Shown: positions 1 to 5,701 of the stretch, in pieces
Layout: each line of letters opens with the position of its first letter
Position numbering within the stretch: the first letter of the stretch is position 1
Source: DASVDK01 sp036381125 [NCBI: Thermodesulfobacteriota bacterium]
Lineage (GTDB): Bacteria; DASVDK01
Reading direction: 5' to 3'
Length of the DNA stretch: 7,296 nt
Assembly: GCA_036381125.1 (NCBI GenBank)
Contig: DASVDK010000356.1
Location: 1 to 7,296 of the forward strand
Program-made: the position numbers and the translations under genes
The notes under the pieces: model-generated
Database searches by the model: none
Seen by the model: only the letters and a program-made list of their open reading frames with translations
Told to the model about the DNA's origin: nothing

Positions 1-39
1 GCTATACCACGATCCGCAGGCCTTTCGGGGGGTGCCTTC

Positions 40-531
40 TCAGGCCTTGGTCTCGCCGCCGCCCCTGGGGGCGGCGCTTCCGGCAGGCGGCTTGCCGCCG
101 CCCTTCGAGCCGGGGCGCGCTCCGCCCTCGGCCCGCGGGCCGCCGCCCGTCCGGCCGGGGCCGCCGGAGCGACCCGGTCCACCCGGACGGCCGGCTCCGC
201 CCGGCCGCGGGCCGCGCGCCCCGCCCGCCTCCGACGGCCTGGGGGGCGCGATGGGGACGACCGGCTTCACCTTCGGGATCACCTGGCGCGCCGCCGGAAT
301 CGGCGCCGGGGCCGGCTTCTTCTCGACCGGCTTGACGTTCCTGTACTTCGCCGTGAAGCGCTCGACCCGCCCGGCCGCGTCGACGATCTTCTGCTTCCCC
401 GTGAAGAAGGGGTGGCAGTTCGAGCAGATCTCGACCGTGATGCCCGGCTTGGTCGACCGCGTCTCGATCACGTTGCCGCAGGCGCAGGTGATCGACACCG
501 GCTCGTACCTGGGATGGATACCGCTCTTCAT
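40..531 (-). CDS. rpmE: Ribosomal protein bL31 with long low-complexity C-terminal tail
   Basis: This is the large-subunit ribosomal protein bL31, 163 residues. Residues 1-66 are a complete zinc-binding (C+) bL31: the start [11 protein letters not shown], a CxC pair at C16/C18 and a CxxC pair at C36/C39 in the stretch [12 protein letters not shown], and the closing segment [11 protein letters not shown]. Known bL31 proteins are usually about 65-90 residues. Here another 97 residues follow in the same frame: a Lys/Pro/Ala part (67-99), then a Gly/Arg/Pro part (100-163) containing three tandem six-residue units of the form G-R-x-G-G-P/G at 114-131. The ATG at 531 is chosen because the family starts there and GGAG lies 5 nt upstream; the frame is open to 603 but that part is not bL31-like. 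The gene follows rho, an order common in proteobacterial relatives. The core assignment is firm. The role of the tail is unknown. Confidence 0.95.
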   Translation of the reverse strand: MKSGIHPRYEPVSITCACGNVIETRSTKPGITVEICSNCHPFFTGKQKIVDAAGRVERFTAKYRNVKPVEKKPAPAPIPAARQVIPKVKPVVPIAPPRPSEAGGARGPRPGGAGRPGGPGRSGGPGRTGGGPRAEGGARPGSKGGGKPPAGSAAPRGGGETKA

Positions 532-536
532 GAAGT

Positions 537-540
537 CTCC
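537..540 (-). promoter_or_regulatory. Ribosome binding site of rpmE
   Basis: GGAG on the minus strand, 5 nt before the ATG at 531. It supports the short, family-consistent start over the longer open frame that reaches 603. Confidence 0.7.
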
Positions 541-576
541 ATTATCGGCTCGGCGCCGCCCTCCGCTCCGGGCCGG

Positions 577-599
577 CGAAGCTCGCGGCCGCCGCTTCG
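577..599 (-). repeat. Hairpin in the rpmE leader
   Basis: A perfect 6-bp inverted repeat (CGAAGC / GCTTCG on the minus strand, arms 577-582 and 594-599) with an 11-nt loop, ending 45 nt before the rpmE start codon. The loop carries GGCCGC. The 12-mer at 581-592 (plus strand GCTCGCGGCCGC) is repeated exactly at 606-617, a period of 25 nt. It may be an operator or an RNA element controlling bL31 synthesis, or it may simply be a product of the high GC content. Confidence 0.4.
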
Positions 600-608
600 T
601 CACCGGCT

Positions 609-624
609 CGCGGCCGCGGCCGCG
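609..624. repeat. 16-bp perfect palindrome, rho-rpmE gap
   Basis: CGCGGCCGCGGCCGCG reads the same on both strands. Immediately beside it, 629-645 forms CCCGGG - 5 nt - CCCGGG. Both lie in the rpmE upstream region. The function is unknown, and simple GC-rich composition makes such palindromes easier to get by chance. Confidence 0.5.
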
Positions 625-730
625 GCGCCCCGGGGTGAACCCGGGCTCCGCTCTCCGGCGACCCGGCGGGACGCCTCGGGGTGTGCCGAAAACCCCTTAG
701 TTTAGCGCGGACGGCACGGCCTCGCCACCT

Positions 731-767
731 GCCGGACCGCCCCGCGGCCGGCGGAAGCTCGTCCGGC
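731..767 (-). terminator. Possible U-less hairpin after rho
   Basis: One nucleotide after the rho stop codon there is a perfect 7-bp inverted repeat (GCCGGAC at 761-767 and its complement at 731-737). A second stem, CCGCC/GGCGG, is nested inside (750-754 with 737-741; the two stems share base 737, so only one can use it). No T tract follows on the minus strand, so this is not a canonical intrinsic terminator. It could cap or protect the rho mRNA 3' end, or weaken read-through into rpmE. Confidence 0.35.
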
Positions 768-768
768 G

Positions 769-2016
769 CTACTTGTTCATGCTGTCGAAGAACTCGCGGT
801 TCGACTTGGTGCCCTGCATCTTGTCGAGGAGGAACTCCATGGCCTCGACCGGGTTCATGGGCGAGAGGACCTTGCGCAGGATCCAGACCCGGTTCAGGTC
901 CTCGCGCGGCAGGAGCAGCTCCTCCTTCCGGGTGCCCGAGCGCGCGATGTCGATGGCCGGGAAGACCCGCTTGTCGACCAGCCGGCGGTCGAGGTGGATC
1001 TCCATGTTGCCGGTCCCCTTGAACTCCTCGAAGATGACCTCGTCCATCCGGCTGCCGGTGTCGACGAGCGCGGTCGCGATGATGGTGAGCGAGCCGCCCT
1101 CCTCGATGTTGCGCGCCGCGCCGAAGAAGCGCTTGGGCCGGTGCAGCGCGTTCGAGTCGACGCCGCCGGAGAGGATCTTGCCCGACGGCGGCACGACCGT
1201 GTTGTAGGCGCGCGCGAGCCGGGTGATCGAGTCGAGGAGGATGACCACGTCGCGCTTGTGCTCGACGAGGCGCTTGGCCTTCTCGATGACCATCTCGGCC
1301 ACCTGGACGTGGCGAGTCGCCGGCTCGTCGAAGGTGGACGAGATGACCTCGCCCTTCACCGACCTGAGCATGTCGGTCACCTCCTCGGGCCGCTCGTCGA
1401 TGAGCAGCACGATGAGGAAGACCTCCGGGTGGTTGGCGGTGATGCCGTGGGCGATGTTCTGCAGCAGCATCGTCTTGCCGGTGCGGGGCGGGGCCACGAT
1501 GAGGCCGCGCTGCCCCTTGCCGATGGGCGTCAGCATGTCGACGACGCGGCTCGAGTAGTTGTCGGGGACGGTCTCGAGCTTGAGCTGCTCCTGCGGGTAG
1601 AGCGGCGTGAGGTTGTCGAACAGGACCTTGTCGCGGGCGACCTCGGGCTCCTCGTAGTTGACCTTGTCGACCTTGAGGAGCGCGAAGTAGCGCTCGCTGT
1701 CCTTCGGCGGCCGGATCTGCCCGGAGACGGTGTCGCCGGTCCTCAGGTTGAACCGGCGGATCTGCGACGGTGAAACATAGATGTCATCGGGGCCGGGAAG
1801 GTAGTTGTAGTCGGGTGCGCGCAGGAAGCCGAAGCCGTCGGGAAGGGTCTCGAGAACGCCTTCGCCGAAGACCATGCCGTTCTTCTCGGTCTGGGCCTGC
1901 AGCAGGGCGAAGATGAGCTCCTGCTTGCGCATGCCCGCGGCGCCCTCGATGTTGAACTGCTTCCCGATGGCGACGAGGTCGTTGATCTTCTTGTCCTTCA
2001 GTTCCTTGAGATTCAT
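769..2016 (-). CDS. rho: Transcription termination factor Rho
   Basis: Rho is a hexameric RNA-dependent ATPase and helicase that ends transcription at C-rich, untranslated RNA. The 415 residues match the usual length of a Rho without insertion (E. coli 419). In order: N-terminal helical domain (1-48); cold-shock-like primary RNA-binding domain with DGFGFLR (60-66) and the segment [18 protein letters not shown] (72-89); Walker A APPRTGKT (175-182, catalytic-type K181); [11 protein letters not shown] (206-216) with the catalytic glutamate region; Walker B DVVILLD (256-262); the Q-loop around [14 protein letters not shown] (278-291); the R-loop near [11 protein letters not shown] (332-342); and the arginine-finger region [11 protein letters not shown] (358-368). 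The ATG at 2016 has GAGGAG 5 nt upstream. It has its own promoter at the end of coaE and a long leader. Nothing is missing or truncated. Confidence 0.99.
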   Translation of the reverse strand: MNLKELKDKKINDLVAIGKQFNIEGAAGMRKQELIFALLQAQTEKNGMVFGEGVLETLPDGFGFLRAPDYNYLPGPDDIYVSPSQIRRFNLRTGDTVSGQIRPPKDSERYFALLKVDKVNYEEPEVARDKVLFDNLTPLYPQEQLKLETVPDNYSSRVVDMLTPIGKGQRGLIVAPPRTGKTMLLQNIAHGITANHPEVFLIVLLIDERPEEVTDMLRSVKGEVISSTFDEPATRHVQVAEMVIEKAKRLVEHKRDVVILLDSITRLARAYNTVVPPSGKILSGGVDSNALHRPKRFFGAARNIEEGGSLTIIATALVDTGSRMDEVIFEEFKGTGNMEIHLDRRLVDKRVFPAIDIARSGTRKEELLLPREDLNRVWILRKVLSPMNPVEAMEFLLDKMQGTKSNREFFDSMNK

Positions 2017-2021
2017 CTACG

Positions 2022-2027
2022 CTCCTC
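2022..2027 (-). promoter_or_regulatory. Ribosome binding site of rho
   Basis: GAGGAG on the minus strand, 5 nt before the rho ATG. It is a strong Shine-Dalgarno match and fixes the start. Confidence 0.85.
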
Positions 2028-2040
2028 AAGCGTCCCTCTA

Positions 2041-2052
2041 CTGGCCGGCCAG
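2041..2052. repeat. 12-bp palindrome just upstream of rho
   Basis: CTGGCCGGCCAG is a perfect palindrome lying 13 nt upstream of the rho ribosome binding site. In RNA it can only form a strained hairpin, so a DNA-binding dimer site or chance is as likely as an RNA role. Confidence 0.4.
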
Positions 2053-2117
2053 CGCGTTCCCTCGGCTTCGGCGGGGGTGCGGCCGGCGCCGCGCGGCGCT
2101 TCGATCGCCTCGCGACT

Positions 2118-2135
2118 GCCCCGGGACTCCGGGGC
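2118..2135 (-). repeat. GC hairpin in rho leader
   Basis: Perfect 7-bp inverted repeat (arms 2118-2124 and 2129-2135) with a 4-nt loop, in the middle of the rho leader. No T run follows in the direction of transcription, so it is not a standard terminator. It could be a pausing hairpin in an attenuation mechanism. Confidence 0.4.
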
Positions 2136-2359
2136 GCCTCCCCAGGCTCGCCTCGTCGCGATCGACGCAGGTGGGCCCTGCCGGGGGCGGTATGTATACG
2201 TGTCCAGGGGGCCGATCGGCTATCTCGTCTGCTTAAAAGACCGGTGCTCCGGAGGCTCGGTGTGCGCCGCCAGACCTCGACAGACCAGGGCCGCACGCGG
2301 AGCCGGGGTTATACGGTGAAGGCGAAAGGCAAGCCGGCCGGGGGGTAAGACTGAACCTA

Positions 2360-2388
2360 ACTGTAGGCGGCCCCCTTCGCCCTGTCAA
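2360..2388 (-). promoter_or_regulatory. Sigma70-type promoter of rho
   Basis: On the minus strand TTGACA (2383-2388, a perfect -35) is followed after exactly 17 nt by TACAGT (2360-2365, four of six -10 positions). The -35 box contains the coaE stop codon TGA. The expected transcription start is near 2353. In DNA this GC-rich the combination is unlikely by chance, and it points into the rho leader. It implies that rho can be transcribed independently of the upstream genes. Confidence 0.75.
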
Positions 2389-3056
2389 TCCCTTTTTGCT
2401 CGGACCGCCCTCGCTCTCGCCCGCTCTCGCAGCGCCTCCGCCAGCGCCGCGACCTGCCGGCGGGTCGACTCGAGGCTACCGCCGTTGTCGATCTCGTAGT
2501 CGGCCAGGGCGCGCTTGCGCTCGAGCGGCCACTGCGCCGCCACCCGGGCCTCGGCCTCGGCCCGTGAGAGGCCTCGCCTGCCGACGAGCCGCTCGATCTG
2601 CGTCTCCCGGGGGGCGGCCACCAGGACGACGGCGTCCATCCACCGGGCGTTGCCGGACTCGAGGAGGAGCGCTGCGTCGACCACGGCGACGCCGCCGGGG
2701 TCCCGGCGGGCGATCTCGGCCAGCCGGGCCCGCTCGGCCTCGAAGACCCGCGGGTGGACGATCGCCTCGAGCCGCGCGCGGGCCGCCGGGTCGGCGAAGA
2801 CGATGGCTCCGAGGCGGGCCCGATCGAGCCGCCCGTCCGGCGCCACGACCTCGGGGCCGAACGCCGCGACCACCTCCGCGAAGGCCGGCCGACCCGGTTC
2901 GACCACCTCCCGGGCCAGGCGATCGGCGTCGATCACCGGGATCCCCAGCGCCTCGAGCATGGCCGACACGGTGCTCTTCCCGCTCGCGATCCCGCCGGTG
3001 AGGCCCACCACGAGGAGGTCGAACCCGTGCCCCCCCTGTGCCCGTGCGTCGTTCAT
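2385..3056 (-). CDS. coaE: Dephospho-CoA kinase
   Basis: CoaE phosphorylates the 3'-hydroxyl of dephospho-CoA with ATP, the last step of coenzyme A synthesis, in the cytoplasm. The protein has 223 residues; the family is usually about 200-210. The P-loop is GLTGGIASGKST (18-29), followed by VIDAD (41-45), which binds near the acceptor substrate; HP at 101-102; VVDAALLLESG (126-135); and the lid/C-terminal segment with RGLSRAEAEAR (161-171) and the conserved end YEIDNGGSLEST (187-198). The ATG at 3056 gives a 12-residue lead before the first beta strand, with GGAG about 10 nt upstream. A later GTG start within the LLVVGLTGG stretch is possible but has no clear ribosome binding site. The gene is separated by 194 nt from pgeF and may depend on read-through or on an unrecognised promoter. 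Confidence 0.97.
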   Translation of the reverse strand: MNDARAQGGHGFDLLVVGLTGGIASGKSTVSAMLEALGIPVIDADRLAREVVEPGRPAFAEVVAAFGPEVVAPDGRLDRARLGAIVFADPAARARLEAIVHPRVFEAERARLAEIARRDPGGVAVVDAALLLESGNARWMDAVVLVAAPRETQIERLVGRRGLSRAEAEARVAAQWPLERKRALADYEIDNGGSLESTRRQVAALAEALRERARARAVRAKRD

Positions 3057-3089
3057 CGGGCGCCGTCTCCACACGCTCGAGTGCCGGGG

Positions 3090-3118
3090 CCGCCGGGCGG
3101 GCCACCGCCGCCCGGCGG
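3090..3118 (-). repeat. 11-bp GC stem-loop upstream of coaE
   Basis: Perfect 11-bp inverted repeat (arms 3090-3100 and 3108-3118, all G and C) with a 7-nt loop. It lies 33 nt before the coaE start codon and is the last of three successive stems in the pgeF-coaE gap. No T tract follows. Confidence 0.55.
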
Positions 3119-3134
3119 GGCCCCTGCCTCCGGC

Positions 3135-3161
3135 GCGACCTCACGCCGCGCCGTGAGTCGC
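3135..3161 (-). repeat. 10-bp stem-loop with one bulge, pgeF-coaE gap
   Basis: Arms 3135-3145 and 3152-3161 pair over 10 bp with one unpaired base and a 6-nt loop (minus strand GCGACTCACG ... CGTGAGGTCGC). It is the middle one of the three stems. Confidence 0.5.
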
Positions 3162-3184
3162 CCTCCCTCGCCGGGCGCCCACGG

Positions 3185-3219
3185 CGCGCCCGTCGGCCAG
3201 CCTGCGAGCGACGGGCGCG
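3185..3219 (-). terminator. 11-bp stem-loop after pgeF
   Basis: Perfect 11-bp inverted repeat (arms 3185-3195 and 3209-3219; minus strand CGCGCCCGTCG ... CGACGGGCGCG) with a 13-nt loop, starting 31 nt after the pgeF stop codon. The position fits the end of the four-gene unit, but there is no T tract. It is either a U-less or Rho-assisted terminator, an mRNA-stabilising hairpin, or part of a larger structured RNA with the two stems that follow. Confidence 0.45.
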
Positions 3220-3250
3220 TCGCTGCTGCCTGCCCGATCCGCCGCCCGCG

Positions 3251-4063
3251 TCATCGCTCCGTTGCCTCGGGAAGCCAGATGACGCCCGCCTGGCGCCCGG
3301 TCCGGGCGCCGTCGCGCCGGTGCGAGAAGAACAGGTCGCCCCGGCAGGCCGTGCAGAGGCCAGCCGCCTCGATGCCGTCCGGGAGCAGGCCGGCCGCCTC
3401 GAGCCGCCGGCGGACCGCCGCGACCAGATCGAGGCGCCACCGTGGCCGTCCCTCGCGGGCCGCCGAGGGGGTCGCCACGGGAGGCGCGAACGGCAGCCCC
3501 GCCTCGGCGAAGCGCTCGGCCACCGGCGCATCGACCTCGTAGCAGCAGGGACCGATGCAGGGCCCGATGGCCGCCCGCAACGCGCCCGGCCGGCTGCCGT
3601 AGGCGCGGGCGAGCGCACGCACGGCGGCGCCGGGCGCATCCGCGACCACCCCGCGCCAGCCGGCGTGCACCGCGCCGACGGCCGGCCGCGCCGGATCGAC
3701 CAGCAGGACCGGCACGCAGTCTGCCGCGAGCACGAGGAGGACCACCCCCGGCCGGTCGGTCACCGCGGCGTCGTACTCGCCGATGGGACCGGACGCCGGC
3801 TCCGTCCCGTCCACCACCGCCACCTCGGCCCCGTGCACCTGCCGCAGGCGGGCGACGCGCTCGTACGCGAAGCCGAGCGCCGCGGCGAGGCGGCGGCCGT
3901 TGGCCGCCACGCGCGCCGGGTCGTCGCCGCTGCCGGCGCCGAGGTTGAGGCTCGCGTAGGGCGGCGGGCTCACCCCTCCGGCGCGCGCCGTGAACGCGGC
4001 CTCGGCCGGACCCAGGTGCGGACGGAGGACGACCAGGTCGTTCACCGTCTCAACGGGCGGCAT
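3251..4063 (-). CDS. pgeF: Peptidoglycan editing factor / multicopper-type nucleoside enzyme PgeF (YfiH/YlmD family)
   Basis: Member of the YfiH/PgeF (laccase-domain, formerly DUF152) family. Known members act as purine-nucleoside phosphorylase or adenosine deaminase enzymes, and E. coli PgeF keeps wrong amino acids out of peptidoglycan precursors. The length of 270 residues is normal. Conserved metal and active-site signatures are all present: RQVHGAEV (74-81, H77), AADCVPVLLVDP (113-124, C116), GAVHAGWRG (130-138, H133), IGPCIGPCCYEV (166-177) and the C-terminal CTACRGDLFFSHRRDG (237-252) followed by GRQAGVIWL (256-264). The ATG at 4063 lies inside the end of the pseudouridine synthase gene, a 14-nt overlap, so translation is probably coupled; I see no strong ribosome binding site. 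Which reaction this protein favours cannot be told from the sequence. Confidence 0.95.
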   Translation of the reverse strand: MPPVETVNDLVVLRPHLGPAEAAFTARAGGVSPPPYASLNLGAGSGDDPARVAANGRRLAAALGFAYERVARLRQVHGAEVAVVDGTEPASGPIGEYDAAVTDRPGVVLLVLAADCVPVLLVDPARPAVGAVHAGWRGVVADAPGAAVRALARAYGSRPGALRAAIGPCIGPCCYEVDAPVAERFAEAGLPFAPPVATPSAAREGRPRWRLDLVAAVRRRLEAAGLLPDGIEAAGLCTACRGDLFFSHRRDGARTGRQAGVIWLPEATER

Positions 4064-5003
4064 CCAGCGCGGCCAGGACGCCGGCCAGGTCGGCCGGGAG
4101 CGGGGACGTGAAGCGCATCGCCTCCCCGGTCCTCGGATGCGGGAACCCGAGCACCCCCGCGTGCAGGAACTGCCGCGAGAGCCCGGCAATCGCCCGGCGA
4201 GCGGCTTCGGGCAGGGCCGCCGGCGGCGGCCGGCGGCCGCCGTAGGTGCGATCGCCCACGATCGGGTGCCCTCGCTCGGACAGGTGGACCCGGATCTGAT
4301 GGGTGCGGCCCGTCTCGAGGCGAACGGCCAGCAGCGCCAGCGGTCCCGGGAAGGTCCGGACGACCTCGTAGTGGGTGACCGCGCGGCGGCCCCGCCGCGC
4401 GCGCGAGGACATGCGCCGCCGGTCGGTCGGGTGCCGGCCGATGGCCGATTCGATGCGGCCGCGCCCTCCGGCCGGCACGCCGTGCACGAGCGCGGTGTAG
4501 ACGCGCTCGACGTCGTGCGCCTTGAAGCGGGCGGCCAGCGCCTCGCGCGCCTCGGCCGTCCTGGTCACGACGAGGAGCCCCGAGGTGTCCTTGTCGAGGC
4601 GGTGGACGATCCCCGGCCGGAGCGGGTCGCCCGCGTCGTCCAGGGCGCCGGCGTGGTGCAGGATCGCGTTCACGAGGGTCCCCCCCGGATGACCGGCCGC
4701 CGGATGGACGACCAGGCCGGCCGGCTTGTCGACGACGAGCAGGTCCTCGTCCTCGTAGACGACGGAGAGCGGGATCGCTTCGGCACGCGCCTCCATCGGG
4801 GCGGGAGGCGGGACCGACACCGAGAGGCGGTCGCCCGCCCTGACGCGCTGGCCGGGCTTGGCCGCGGGCTTCCCGTTGACGGTGACCCGGCCGTCGTCGA
4901 TCAGCCGGCCGATCTGCGCGCGGGGCAGTCCGAGGTCGGCCCGGACGAGCACGTGGTCGAGCCGGCCCCCGCCGCCTTCCGGAACGATCAGCTCGTGAAC
5001 CAA
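4050..5003 (-). CDS. rluD: RluA-family 23S rRNA pseudouridine synthase, RluD type
   Basis: This enzyme isomerises uridines in structured RNA. The RluD type modifies helix 69 of 23S rRNA, important for subunit joining. The 317 residues comprise an N-terminal S4 RNA-binding domain (about 13-62, with RLDHVLV and the VTVNGKPAAKPGQRVRAGD turn) and a catalytic domain with DLLVVDKPAGLVVHPA (87-102), the motif HRLDKDTSG (134-142) carrying catalytic D137, and GRTHQIRVH (232-240). The S4 domain and the HRLDKDTSG context favour RluD over RluA or RluC, but the exact target is inferred. The start is a TTG at 5003, chosen because no ATG or GTG in frame precedes the S4 domain. It lies 5 nt after the stop of the upstream gene, so initiation probably relies on coupling. 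The 3' end overlaps pgeF by 14 nt. Confidence 0.93.
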   Translation of the reverse strand: MVHELIVPEGGGGRLDHVLVRADLGLPRAQIGRLIDDGRVTVNGKPAAKPGQRVRAGDRLSVSVPPPAPMEARAEAIPLSVVYEDEDLLVVDKPAGLVVHPAAGHPGGTLVNAILHHAGALDDAGDPLRPGIVHRLDKDTSGLLVVTRTAEAREALAARFKAHDVERVYTALVHGVPAGGRGRIESAIGRHPTDRRRMSSRARRGRRAVTHYEVVRTFPGPLALLAVRLETGRTHQIRVHLSERGHPIVGDRTYGGRRPPPAALPEAARRAIAGLSRQFLHAGVLGFPHPRTGEAMRFTSPLPADLAGVLAALDAAR

Positions 5004-5008
5004 CCCAC

Positions 5009-5698
5009 CTATCGCTCCGCCTTGATCTCGTGATAGAGGGCGTAGAGCTTGACGTACTCGGCGCTCACCCGCTCCGGGTCGAGCCCGATGCACTTCGCGT
5101 ACGCCTTGAGGAAGCCGCGGAGGTAGGCGGGAACCGGAAGCTGGCGGAAGTTCTCCTCCTCGATGAACTGCAGGTACGTCAGGTTCACCTTGGTCGTCTG
5201 CGCGATGTCGCGGAGGCTGATCCCCTGCTGCTCGCGGATCTTGCGCAGGAGGGCGCCGGTGACGACCGCCCCCTCGGGAAGGGTCGGCCGCTCGGCCGCC
5301 CCCGCGCCCGCCCGCCCGGCGCCCGGCGCCCGGCCGGCCTCGGACCGTGCCGGCGCCTCCGGCGGGGTCGAGGGCCTGGCCACCGGCCTCACCGGCACGG
5401 CCGGGGGGGCCGGGGGCTTGAGGAGGGTCGAGACCGGCCGCCCCTGCGGCCGCGCCGGCGGGATGCCGATCGACTCGTCGTAGCGGGCGCGCGCCTCCTC
5501 GTTCATGAGGGTCCGGTAGGCCTCCTCGATCCGCTGCTGCATCTCGCGGCACTCGTCGGCGCTGAAGAGCGAGTAGACCGCCAGCGAGTTCGCGGCGAAC
5601 GCGGCCCGGCTCTTGTTGTACGCGACCTGGATCTCCTCGCGCGTGGCGGTCGGCGCCACCTCGAGGAGGTCGTAGTAGGTGGGCTCGCGGGCGCTCAC
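5009..5698 (-). CDS. Degenerate J-domain plus RodZ-type helix-turn-helix protein
   Basis: A 229-residue protein of unknown function. Residues 8-75 resemble a J domain (start YYDLLEVAPTATREEIQVAY, end EEAYRTLMNEEARARYDESIG), but the loop that should carry the HPD tripeptide for DnaK stimulation reads AFAANSLAVYSLF (33-45) and has no HPD. Residues 80-140 are a Pro/Ala/Arg-rich flexible linker. Residues 144-212 form a helix-turn-helix of the RodZ N-terminal kind (LRKIREQQGISLRDIAQTTK, then YLQFIEEENFRQLPVPAYLRGFLKAYAKCIGLD). Unlike RodZ there is no membrane segment, so it should be cytoplasmic. The GTG start at 5698 has AAGGAG 8 nt upstream, inside the end of the ATPase gene, and the two genes are 3 nt apart. 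The pairing with a MinD-like ATPase suggests joint action. It may bind DNA, the ATPase or a cytoskeletal partner; none of these is shown. Confidence 0.88.
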   Translation of the reverse strand: MSAREPTYYDLLEVAPTATREEIQVAYNKSRAAFAANSLAVYSLFSADECREMQQRIEEAYRTLMNEEARARYDESIGIPPARPQGRPVSTLLKPPAPPAVPVRPVARPSTPPEAPARSEAGRAPGAGRAGAGAAERPTLPEGAVVTGALLRKIREQQGISLRDIAQTTKVNLTYLQFIEEENFRQLPVPAYLRGFLKAYAKCIGLDPERVSAEYVKLYALYHEIKAER

Positions 5699-5701
5699 CG
5701 A

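Larger units (their letters stand above)
2017..2353 (-). promoter_or_regulatory. Long 5' leader of rho
   Basis: About 335 nt of untranslated leader between the predicted transcription start and the rho ATG. I find no convincing gene in it. Visible structure: a C/T-rich, G-poor stretch near 2302-2333 that could serve as a rut-type Rho loading region; a hairpin GCCCCGG - 4 nt - CCGGGGC at 2118-2135; a 14-bp palindrome GCGCCGCGCGGCGC at 2086-2099; and a 12-bp palindrome CTGGCCGGCCAG at 2041-2052, ending 24 nt before the start codon. In E. coli the rho gene has a long leader in which Rho attenuates its own transcription. The same logic is plausible here but is inference. Confidence 0.55.

Noticed and set aside
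32-700. Plus-strand open frame antisense to rpmE
   Set aside because: It is the complement of the Pro/Gly/Arg-rich tail and shows only low-complexity Pro/Ala/Gly sequence. No family resemblance.
678-705. GGGGT - 9 nt - ACCCC followed by TTAGTTTA on the plus strand, resembling a terminator
   Set aside because: The stem is only 5 bp, the T tract is interrupted, and no plus-strand gene needs it. On the minus strand the T-rich part is on the wrong side.
682-736. Possible rpmE promoter with a TAAACT -10 (minus strand) in the rho-rpmE gap
   Set aside because: The -10 matches four of six positions, but the hexamer 17 nt upstream matches the -35 consensus poorly. Too weak to annotate; rpmE may have its own promoter that I cannot recognise.
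2185-2200. TATACA-like -10 in the rho leader (GTATAC palindrome)
   Set aside because: No acceptable -35 lies 16-18 nt upstream. The promoter at 2360-2388 is far better.
1784-2296. Minus-strand frame of 170 codons crossing the rho leader and running into rho in another frame
   Set aside because: It would be an unusual leader peptide, but it has an Arg/Pro-rich composition, no ribosome binding site at its GTG, and it overlaps rho out of frame. A chance opening is more likely.
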